Assembly (NCBI GenBank): GCA_025451955.1
Contig: JANWJJ010000038.1
Coordinates: 1 to 40,891 of the forward strand
Reading direction: 5' to 3'
From: Rudaea sp.
Lineage (GTDB): Bacteria; Pseudomonadota; Gammaproteobacteria; Xanthomonadales; Rhodanobacteraceae
Length of the DNA: 40,891 nt
The position numbers and the translations under genes were made by a program. The stretch's first letter is position 1. Every line of letters begins with the position of its first letter. Below, piece by piece: positions 34,458 to 40,891 of this stretch. Below the pieces are notes generated by a model, which worked only from the letters and a program-made list of their open reading frames with translations, had not been told where the DNA came from and made no database searches.

Positions 34458-34796
34458 TCATTCGTAGAAAATGAAAAATGCTGCGACCACGATCAGGCCA
34501 AAGCCGACTACGTGATTCCACTTGATCTGGGCGTCCAGATAATAAATCGAGAATACGACGAACACGCTTAAGGTGATGATTTCCTGAATCGTCTTAAGTT
34601 GCGCCGGGTTGTAGACGCGATAGCCAATGCGATTGCCCGGCACTTGCAGGCAGTATTCGAAAAACGCGATGCACCAACTGGCCAAGATCACGATCCACAG
34701 CGGCCGGTCGGTGAACTTCAGATGGCCGTACCAGGCGAAGGTCATGAACACGTTCGAGCCGATCAGCAACAGGATCGGGGCGATATAGTCGAGCAT
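34458..34796 (-). CDS. DUF486 (DMT-superfamily-like) small membrane protein
   Basis: A 112-residue protein with four predicted transmembrane helices (IAPILLLIGSNVFMTFAWY, WIVILASWCIAFFEYCLQV, ITLSVFVVFSIYYL, VVGFGLIVVAAFFIFY). The family-typical VPGNRIGY and PAQLKTIQEIITL are present. Members of DUF486 are related in shape to small drug/metabolite transporters, but the function is unknown. It is 49 bases downstream of the PilZ gene on the same strand. Confidence 0.88.
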   Translation of the reverse strand: MLDYIAPILLLIGSNVFMTFAWYGHLKFTDRPLWIVILASWCIAFFEYCLQVPGNRIGYRVYNPAQLKTIQEIITLSVFVVFSIYYLDAQIKWNHVVGFGLIVVAAFFIFYE

Positions 34797-34845
34797 GGCG
34801 GGTTCCCTTGGGGCGCGGCAGCGGTGGAACGGCGGTGACCGCAGA

Positions 34846-35172
34846 CTACAACGCGTCGCGGTCCAGAAAGCGCGATTCGTACAGCAGGCTTTCGATGCGT
34901 GCTTCCTGGCCGGGCAGGAATTCCAGACCCAGATCTTCCGCTCCGGAGCGCACGATGCGCGTATCGATGGAGATCACGGTTTCCTGATCGAAGATGAAGA
35001 ACACCCGGCACTCGGCCGGTGGATGCTCGGGCCAGTTTTTCGGCCGGCCGATGCAGGCGCCGCCCTGCGACAAATCCTTGACGTCGGACAGATAGCCTTC
35101 GTTGCCGGACACGGCAAGCGCGGCGGAGTAGATTGCCAGGCGCGGATGGCGGCGTTTTTCGGCGAAGGACAT
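34846..35172 (-). CDS. PilZ domain protein, predicted c-di-GMP binder
   Basis: A single PilZ domain of 108 residues. Both cyclic-di-GMP motifs are present: RxxxR in EKRRHPRL and the D/N-x-S-x-x-G motif in KDLSQGGACIGRP. Beta strands with VFFIFDQETVISIDTRIV and LGLEFLPG follow. It is likely a cytoplasmic c-di-GMP receptor whose partner is unknown. It is not PilZ itself, which lacks the binding motif. It is transcribed divergently from the first IPTL-CTERM-like gene across a 137-base gap that contains a TACAAT hexamer at 35201-35206 on the plus strand. Confidence 0.9.
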   Translation of the reverse strand: MSFAEKRRHPRLAIYSAALAVSGNEGYLSDVKDLSQGGACIGRPKNWPEHPPAECRVFFIFDQETVISIDTRIVRSGAEDLGLEFLPGQEARIESLLYESRFLDRDAL

Positions 35173-35309
35173 GCGCTGCGGCGTTCCTGGTTCCCGCCGC
35201 TACAATAGTCGCCTGCCGGTGGATGGTGCAAGCGACGAGTTCTCATTTTGCGTTGCCCGGCGCACTACATGCTACCTTCGTGCACGATGGGGATCGTGGG
35301 GACGCTTCG

Positions 35310-36851
35310 ATGAAATTGCACAACGCAACACGCTTGCGCCAGGCGCCGTTGGCAGTCGCGCTGGCGTGTGCCGGTATTGCCGGCGATGCGCTGGCGACCG
35401 CGGCGCCGCCGATTGCGCCGTTTGGCGTTGCCATGCCGGCTTCCTGGAAGCCCGGCGATGGCAGCGGCGTCGCCGCGATGTTCCATGCGTTGCGCGCGGC
35501 GAAGTCCGCATCGCGCCCGCCTGCCGGCGCAATACCCGCGGCGACGGTCGCCGTGACCAGTTGCGCCGACGACAACGGCAGCGACACCTTGCGCGCCATT
35601 GTCGCTGCGGCCGGCGAGGGCGATACGATCGACTTGACTGCGCTGCCGTGCAGCGTCATCACCCTGACGCAGGGCGCGATTCCGGTGATGCTCAACGATC
35701 TGTCGATCGTTGGTCCCGGTGCGAGCAAGCTCGCGATCGACGGTGCCGGCGCGGATCGCGTCTTCGTGCACTACGGCTACAACGTGCTGAGCCTGGGCGG
35801 CGTCAGCGTGCGCAATGGTGTCAATCACGTCAGCGGCTATCACGTTGCCGGCGGCGCCTGCATCCTGTCGAACAGCTATGTCACGCTCGATCATGCGGCG
35901 GTCAGCGGCTGTGTGTCCAGCGGCGAGGGTGCCTACGGTGGCGGAATTCTCGCCCGCGGCATCACGCTTTATACAAGTACACTTTCCGGCAACACCGCGC
36001 TGGGCAGCCACCCGAACACGTTTACGGCCGCTTATGGCGGCGGCGCGATGGCCTATCGCGGCACGGCGGCGTTGTACGACAGCACGGTCACGGGCAATCG
36101 CGCCACGTTCAATTCCACCGACACCCACGGCAGCTACGATACCGGCGGCGGCATCTTCGCCGATAACGGCGGTTACGCCTTGCGCTCGACCATCGCGGAC
36201 AATTATTCCTTCGGCACCGGCGGCGGTATCGCCACGCATGCGGGATTCTTCATTTTCGACAGCACGATTTCCGGCAACACCGCGAAGAAAAAAGGCGGCG
36301 GCGGAATCTTCGCGCGTGTGTTCTACAGCATGACCATCGCCAACAGCACGATTACTGATAATACCGCGACCAACGGCGGCGGCATCTATCTGGTGGCGGT
36401 GCAGAATGCGTTGTCGCTGCAGAGCAGCATCGTTGCCGGCAATGGCGCATCAGTGGGCGCGGCCGACATGGCGGCGATGTCCGCGACGACGATTTCCGGC
36501 GCGAACAATCTGGTGATCGCCGCCGATGCGAATATCGCGCTGCCGATCGACACCCTGCATACCGATCCCATGCTGTGGCCGTTGGCCGACAATGGCGGCC
36601 CGACCCGCACGCATGCGCTGCGCGTGGGCAGTCCGGCGGTCGATGCCGGCAACGACGTGGAGAATCTGGCGACGGATCAGCGCGGTGCAGGTTTTCCGCG
36701 AGTGATCGGCGCGGCCGCCGATATTGGCGCATTCGAGGGCACGTTGGCGCCCGCACCAGCGCAGCCGGCCCCGGCGCTGTCGGCATGGGTGGCCGGCTTG
36801 CTGTCGATATTGCTTGGTGGCCTGGGAGTTTGGCGCCGCCGCCGCGCGTGA
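35310..36851 (+). CDS. Exported beta-helix protein with IPTL-CTERM-like C-terminus (copy 1)
   Basis: A 513-residue protein with a signal peptide (about residues 1-30, ending GDALATA) and a right-handed beta-helix body with repeated turns such as STLSGNTA, STVTGNRA, STISGNTA and STITDNTA. Near the end is a choice-of-anchor Q-like block (GPTRTHALRVGSPAVDAGN, DQRGAGFPR, DIGAFEG). The C-terminus, PALSAWVAG followed by a hydrophobic stretch and RRRRA, has the tripartite form of IPTL-CTERM sorting signals (exosortase H system). The ATG at 35310 has GGGGA upstream; the longer in-frame version reads back into the PilZ gene. Role unknown, surface display inferred. Paralogous to the next gene. Confidence 0.85.
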   Translation: MKLHNATRLRQAPLAVALACAGIAGDALATAAPPIAPFGVAMPASWKPGDGSGVAAMFHALRAAKSASRPPAGAIPAATVAVTSCADDNGSDTLRAIVAAAGEGDTIDLTALPCSVITLTQGAIPVMLNDLSIVGPGASKLAIDGAGADRVFVHYGYNVLSLGGVSVRNGVNHVSGYHVAGGACILSNSYVTLDHAAVSGCVSSGEGAYGGGILARGITLYTSTLSGNTALGSHPNTFTAAYGGGAMAYRGTAALYDSTVTGNRATFNSTDTHGSYDTGGGIFADNGGYALRSTIADNYSFGTGGGIATHAGFFIFDSTISGNTAKKKGGGGIFARVFYSMTIANSTITDNTATNGGGIYLVAVQNALSLQSSIVAGNGASVGAADMAAMSATTISGANNLVIAADANIALPIDTLHTDPMLWPLADNGGPTRTHALRVGSPAVDAGNDVENLATDQRGAGFPRVIGAAADIGAFEGTLAPAPAQPAPALSAWVAGLLSILLGGLGVWRRRRA

Positions 36852-36858
36852 CTGCGGC

Positions 36859-36888
36859 TTGATGGCGAATACGGACACCGCGTATAGT
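36859..36888 (+). promoter_or_regulatory. Candidate promoter of the second beta-helix gene
   Basis: TTGATG (36859-36864), an 18-base spacer and TATAGT (36883-36888) make a reasonable sigma70 promoter in the 73-base gap after copy 1. Transcription would begin about 30 bases before the ATG at 36925, leaving room for the AGGGG ribosome-binding site at 36913-36917. Confidence 0.5.
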
Positions 36889-36924
36889 GCTGCGGTTATT
36901 CGCAATCCACACAGGGGTGGAGAA

Positions 36925-38748
36925 ATGTACAAGTCCGTCAACACACGCCGGCCAGCTTTGGCCATCACGCCGCTCGCCGCCGCTCTGGCCTTGAGCTTGA
37001 CCGCTGCGACGGCGACTGCGCAAACCGCGCCGCCACCGGACGGAACCAGCTTTGCCACGCGGTTGCAGAATTTCGAGCAGGTAGTGGCCCAGTTGCGCCA
37101 GTCCTATGCGCAGCATCCGTTGTTTGCGACTTCGGCGGCGCGACCGCAGGCGCGGCACACCCCCATGACGATCGCGGCGACGATCACCGTTACCAGTTGC
37201 ACCGATACCGCGACCAGCGCCACCACGCCGGGCACGTTGCGCTATGCCGTGCTAAATGCGGCCGCAAACGATGCGATTGATCTTGGCGCCTGCAACAACA
37301 GCACGATCACCTTGACCCAGGGCGCGCTGCCGGTGGCGGTGAACGCTCTGGCCATCAACGCCGGCGCTGCGGCGGGCAACCATGTCGTCATCGATGGCGG
37401 CGGCAGTGACCGCGTATTCTTCGATACCGGCACGGGCTATCTGGCCTTGTACGACCTCACCATCCAGAACGGCAAATTCGCCCCGGCGAGCGGCAACGCG
37501 GCGGGTGGCTGCATCAATTCCGCAGGCGGCGTTTCCTTATTAGGAAGCACGGTCAGCGGTTGCACAGCAGTCAGCGCCAGCGGTGCTGCCGTCGGCGGCG
37601 GCATTTACGCCCACGGCTTGTATATGGCAGCGAGCACGCTTTCGGGCAATAAAGTCACATCGACCGGCACGCCGGCGGCGGCGGTTGGCGGCGGCGCTTT
37701 CATCATCGGTGAGGCATACCTGCATCAGCAGAACGTGGTCAGCGGCAATGCCGCGGTGGCAGGCAACATCGCTATGGGTGGTGGCGTGTACGCCAAATAT
37801 TCGATCGTGCTCGGCAGTACGGTATCCGGCAATTCGGCACGGGTGACCCAAGGCGGAACCGGAAGCAATCCCTATGTGGCGTTCGCTGGTGGTCTTGAGG
37901 CCAAGTATCTCCACCTTGGCGAAAGCACGATCAGCGGCAACCAGGCGATTTGTGCGTCGAGCGGCAAATCGTACTGTTTGGGCGGTGGTATCGTTGCCGG
38001 AAAGTCCGGCGCAACGACTACACCGTTGGCGATCGCGTATTCGACCATCGACAATAATCAGGGCGGATTCGCCGGCGGCGGTGTCGTTTCGAAATACGCC
38101 GCGACGATTTCGCAAAGTACAATCTCCGGCAACACGGCGGAGGGTGGCGCCGGTCTTATCCTGAGCGGTAACAGCAGTAATCCGGTAGCCGATTCCATTT
38201 ACAACAGCACCATCGCGATGAACATGGCAACCTACGTCGGCGCAGGCATAGCTACGATCTTGCCATTGCCCGGTTCTACCCCGAAAGCGCCGTCGATCAC
38301 GATGATCAGTTCGCTCGTGGCGCAAAACACCGCGCCCACAGCGGCGGATATCTATGCACCGACCGCCGCGCCGGTAACGATTACCGGTTCCAACAATCTG
38401 GTCATGTCCACGGTCAATGTGACCCTGCCGACGGGAACTTTGAGCGCCAGTCCACTATTGCAAGCGCTGGCCAACAACGGCGGCCCGACGCAAACCATGG
38501 GCCTGAGCGTCGGCAGCCCGGCGCTCAACGTCGGCAGCAATCTGAAAAATTACGCCGCCGATCAGCGCGGCGCAGGTTTCCCGCGCACAACCGGCGGCCT
38601 GACCGACATCGGCGCGTTTCAGGGCACGATAACGCCGGTGGCTGCGGTACCCGCGCCGGCCTTGTCCGTGTGGGCGCTGGGCTTGCTCGCCGGTCTGCTC
38701 GGCGGTTTGGGCTGGCGGCACCGACGTCGCATCCCGTTGCGGGAATAA
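36925..38748 (+). CDS. Exported beta-helix protein with IPTL-CTERM-like C-terminus (copy 2)
   Basis: A 607-residue paralogue of the preceding protein. It has a signal peptide (hydrophobic LAITPLAAALALSLTAA, end ATATAQT) and an N-terminal helical piece (ATRLQNFEQVVAQLRQSYAQ). The opening fold TVTSCTDTATSATTPGTLRY marks the start of the beta-helix, followed by SNNLVMS-type and STxSGN turns. The anchor block is PALNVGSN, DQRGAGFPR, DIGAFQGTI. The C-terminus APALSVWALG, hydrophobic stretch and RHRRR match the IPTL-CTERM form. The ATG at 36925 follows AGGGG by 7 bases. It is longer than copy 1 mainly through extra turns. Confidence 0.85.
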   Translation: MYKSVNTRRPALAITPLAAALALSLTAATATAQTAPPPDGTSFATRLQNFEQVVAQLRQSYAQHPLFATSAARPQARHTPMTIAATITVTSCTDTATSATTPGTLRYAVLNAAANDAIDLGACNNSTITLTQGALPVAVNALAINAGAAAGNHVVIDGGGSDRVFFDTGTGYLALYDLTIQNGKFAPASGNAAGGCINSAGGVSLLGSTVSGCTAVSASGAAVGGGIYAHGLYMAASTLSGNKVTSTGTPAAAVGGGAFIIGEAYLHQQNVVSGNAAVAGNIAMGGGVYAKYSIVLGSTVSGNSARVTQGGTGSNPYVAFAGGLEAKYLHLGESTISGNQAICASSGKSYCLGGGIVAGKSGATTTPLAIAYSTIDNNQGGFAGGGVVSKYAATISQSTISGNTAEGGAGLILSGNSSNPVADSIYNSTIAMNMATYVGAGIATILPLPGSTPKAPSITMISSLVAQNTAPTAADIYAPTAAPVTITGSNNLVMSTVNVTLPTGTLSASPLLQALANNGGPTQTMGLSVGSPALNVGSNLKNYAADQRGAGFPRTTGGLTDIGAFQGTITPVAAVPAPALSVWALGLLAGLLGGLGWRHRRRIPLRE

Positions 38749-38787
38749 TCCCGCTTTCACGCCGTTCTCACTGCGCCGCGCGCATTC

Positions 38788-38801
38788 TTCACAAATGTGA
38801 A
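38788..38801. promoter_or_regulatory. Palindromic operator-like site upstream of the two-component genes
   Basis: TTCACA-AA-TGTGAA is a perfect 6-bp inverted repeat 21 bases before the response regulator ATG. The half-site order is the reverse of a CRP site. It could be an autoregulatory or repressor site. The rest of the 73-base gap shows a GGAG ribosome-binding site and no clear terminator for copy 2. Confidence 0.35.
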
Positions 38802-38821
38802 ATCCAAGCGCGGAGCGGGGC

Positions 38822-39550
38822 ATGAAACAACGCGAAGAACAGGCCGGACTGATCCTGTTGATCGAGGATAACCGCGGCATTTCGGAAATGGTCGGCGAAT
38901 TTCTCGAACGCCGCGGCTATAGCCTCGACTATGCGGCCGACGGCGTGACCGGCCTGCATCTGGCCGTGGCCAATAGCTATGACGTGATCGTGCTCGACTT
39001 GATGTTGCCCGGCATGGATGGTCTGGAGTTGTGCCGCAAATTGCGCCGCGAGGCGAAAAAATCCACGCCGGTACTCATGCTCACCGCGCGCGACACGCTC
39101 GAGGACAAACTCGTCGGCCTCGACGCCGGCGCCGACGATTATCTGGTGAAACCTTTCGAGATTCGCGAGCTCGAAGCGCGGGTGCGTGCGCTGATCCGGC
39201 GCGACCGTCGCCAGGTCAGTGCGGAATTGCTCAATGTCGGCGATCTGGTGCTCGACACCGCAACCTTGCGCCTGACCCGCGCCGGCCAGGAGCTGACGAT
39301 TTCTCCGATCGGACTGAAGCTGCTCGGCATCCTGATGCGCGAATCGCCGCGCGTGGTCAGCCGGCGCGACATCGAGCGCGAGGTCTGGGGTGACCTGCTG
39401 CCGGATTCGGACACGCTGCGCAGTCATTTGTATAATTTGCGCAAAATTATAGACAAGCCGTTCCAGAAGCCGCTGCTGCACACCATCCACAGCGCCGGTT
39501 ATCGCCTGGCTGATCTGGACGCCGAGATGGCCGCGAGCAAGATCGCTTGA
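38822..39550 (+). CDS. OmpR-family response regulator
   Basis: A 242-residue DNA-binding response regulator. The receiver domain (about 9-123) shows LLIEDNRG, phosphoacceptor Asp59 in VIVLDLMLPGMDG, the switch Thr in LMLTARD and Lys110 in DDYLVKPFE. The C-terminal winged helix (about 140-235) has LTRAGQELTISPIGLKLLGIL, VSRRDIEREVWGD, SDTLRSHLYNLRKIID and the end HTIHSAGYRL. It regulates transcription after phosphorylation by the overlapping kinase gene. The regulon is unknown, and the palindrome just upstream may be autoregulatory. Confidence 0.94.
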   Translation: MKQREEQAGLILLIEDNRGISEMVGEFLERRGYSLDYAADGVTGLHLAVANSYDVIVLDLMLPGMDGLELCRKLRREAKKSTPVLMLTARDTLEDKLVGLDAGADDYLVKPFEIRELEARVRALIRRDRRQVSAELLNVGDLVLDTATLRLTRAGQELTISPIGLKLLGILMRESPRVVSRRDIEREVWGDLLPDSDTLRSHLYNLRKIIDKPFQKPLLHTIHSAGYRLADLDAEMAASKIA

Positions 39551-40869
39551 TGCCCGCACCGCCGCGCACCGGCATCCGCCGCAAGATCTGGACGGTTTAC
39601 GTCCTGCAGGTTGCCGCGATCAGCCTGGCCACCATCCTCGGCGTCTATGGCGCCGCCACCGTACTCGAAGACGTGCTGATCAAGCGCGCGCTCGGCGGCG
39701 AAGCCACGTATTACTGGCAGCGTCTCGCACGCGACCCGGCCGCCGCCGTGCCGGATACGAACAACATGACCGGCTACCTGCTGCATCCGGGCGAGAACAG
39801 CATCGATCTGCCCGAGGCGCTGCGCACGTTGCCGCCCGGTTATCACCGCATCGTGCATCGCGGGCATATCGTTCTGGTGCTGGTGTCCGACGGCCCGCCG
39901 GGACGCTTGTATCTGGTGTTCAATCAGGAACAGGTCGGACGCCTCGCCTTCATGTTCGGCTTCGTGCCGCTGATCGTCGTGCTGCTGATCATCTACATCA
40001 CCACGTGGTTGACGTACCGCGCGTCGCGACATGCGCTGTCGCCGGTGATCGCGCTGGCCAAGGTCGTGCGCGAATGGGATCCCAAGCGCCCGGATCTCGC
40101 TGCGCTCGATCCGCAGAATCTCTCCAGCGATCCGGACGGCGATGTCGAAACCCTCGCCGGCGCGCTGCACGGTTACGCCATCCGCATCGAGGAATTCGTC
40201 GAGCGTGAGCGCAACTTCACCCGCGATGCCAGCCACGAATTGCGCAGTCCACTGACCGTGATGAAGGTCGCCGCCGATGTGCTGCTGGAAGAGGAACTGA
40301 CACCGTTTGCGCAGCGTGCGGTTTTGCGCATCCGGCGTTCGGTGCGCGACATGGAAGCGATGATCGAGGCGTTCCTGATCCTGGCACGCGAATCCGATAC
40401 CGGCCTGCCGCAGGAGGATTTCGTCGCCAACGATGCCGTGAGCGAAGAGATCGAGCGTGCGCAGCCCTTGCTCGAAGGCAAACAGGTTGCGCTGACGCTG
40501 GATCAGCAATCCGCGTTCGCCCTGCATGCGCCGCCCAAGGTGTTTGCCGCGATGATCGGCAATCTGATCCGCAATGCGTGTTTGTATACCGAGGCCGGAA
40601 ATGTGCGCGTCGTGATCGGCCGCGATGCGGCCGGCAATGGTTTCGTCAGCGTCAAAGACAGCGGTATCGGCATGAGTGACGACGAGCTCAAGAACGCGTT
40701 TCTGCCGTACTTTCGCGGCAATCGCAGCGCGCGTGGCGGCCACGGCGTCGGCCTGACCCTGGTGCGGCGCCTGTCCGACCGTTTCGGCTGGCCGGTGGAG
40801 ATGCACAGCGAACTCGGCGTCGGCACCACGGCGACGATCCGGTTTCCGCAGGCGCGGCCGCGGGCCTAG
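39550..40869 (+). CDS. Sensor histidine kinase paired with the preceding regulator
   Basis: A 439-residue membrane kinase with transmembrane helix 1 at about 15-38 (VYVLQVAAISLATILGVYGA), a periplasmic sensor of about 95 residues, and transmembrane helix 2 at about 136-157 (GFVPLIVVLLIIYITTW). A HAMP-like linker follows. The dimerisation domain has phospho-His229 in DASHELRSPLTVMK. The ATP domain shows the N-box NLIRNACLYTE, DSGIGM, and GGHGVGLTLV. The ATG at 39550 shares one base with the regulator stop (TGATG). The signal is unknown. Only 22 bases follow it in the window. Confidence 0.94.
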   Translation: MPAPPRTGIRRKIWTVYVLQVAAISLATILGVYGAATVLEDVLIKRALGGEATYYWQRLARDPAAAVPDTNNMTGYLLHPGENSIDLPEALRTLPPGYHRIVHRGHIVLVLVSDGPPGRLYLVFNQEQVGRLAFMFGFVPLIVVLLIIYITTWLTYRASRHALSPVIALAKVVREWDPKRPDLAALDPQNLSSDPDGDVETLAGALHGYAIRIEEFVERERNFTRDASHELRSPLTVMKVAADVLLEEELTPFAQRAVLRIRRSVRDMEAMIEAFLILARESDTGLPQEDFVANDAVSEEIERAQPLLEGKQVALTLDQQSAFALHAPPKVFAAMIGNLIRNACLYTEAGNVRVVIGRDAAGNGFVSVKDSGIGMSDDELKNAFLPYFRGNRSARGGHGVGLTLVRRLSDRFGWPVEMHSELGVGTTATIRFPQARPRA

Positions 40870-40891
40870 GGCGAATCCATTACGCAGGCCG

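Noticed and set aside
38788-38801. CRP/Vfr binding site
   Set aside because: The half-sites are TCACA then TGTGA, the reverse order of the CRP consensus (TGTGA-N6-TCACA), and the 2-base spacing does not fit.

Overview
This window is a stretch of a high-GC Gammaproteobacterium chromosome. It most likely comes from the Xanthomonadales (Lysobacterales), Rhodanobacteraceae-like. That placement is an inference from the gene content: a Pseudomonas/Xanthomonas-type Pil-Chp cluster, a type II secretion set in the order G-H-I-J-K-L-M-N with a gspN gene, and IPTL-CTERM-type surface proteins. Coding density is very high, many neighbours overlap by 1-17 bases, and no tRNA, rRNA, insertion sequence, prophage or CRISPR array was seen.

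Bases 1-22350 closely follow a locus known from Pseudomonas aeruginosa (pilU ... pyrB-ruvX-algH-tonB3-gshB / pilGHIJK-chpABC / rsmE-bioA). The 3' part of pilU is followed, on the minus strand, by a lipoprotein of unknown function, pyrB, ruvX, algH, a TonB3-like gene and gshB. From a divergent intergenic region the plus strand then carries the complete chemosensory pathway that controls twitching motility: two stand-alone receivers (pilG, pilH), CheW-like adaptor (pilI), receptor (pilJ), CheR-type methyltransferase (pilK), the 2151-residue hybrid kinase ChpA, the CheB-type methylesterase ChpB and adaptor ChpC. rsmE and bioA converge on chpC from the minus strand.

Bases 22395-29711 hold the pseudopilin and inner-membrane platform genes of a type II secretion system (gspG to gspN). 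A gene for an exported adenosine-deaminase-like enzyme sits between gspK and gspL. The genes gspC, gspD, gspE and gspF are not in the window. gspN is followed without a gap by a run of nucleotide and phosphate housekeeping enzymes (HisN-like phosphatase, NudE, CysQ, MazG), all overlapping or nearly so.

Bases 32794-40869 are more accessory: an exported GSGD-repeat beta-solenoid protein, three small membrane proteins (DUF962/Mpo1-like, MAPEG, DUF486), a PilZ protein, two tandem paralogous beta-helix proteins with IPTL-CTERM-like C-termini, and an OmpR-type response regulator with its sensor kinase.

The observations most worth a second look are at DNA level. The 10-mer GTGGAAAATG occurs five times, on both strands and in several codon phases of unrelated genes. 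The 7-mer TTGTATA occurs ten times. A 36-base tandem duplication with a perfect palindrome sits inside the leader of GspH. Protein-level oddities are the ChpB N-terminal domain, which looks like a receiver without its phosphorylation site, and the deaminase embedded in the secretion cluster.
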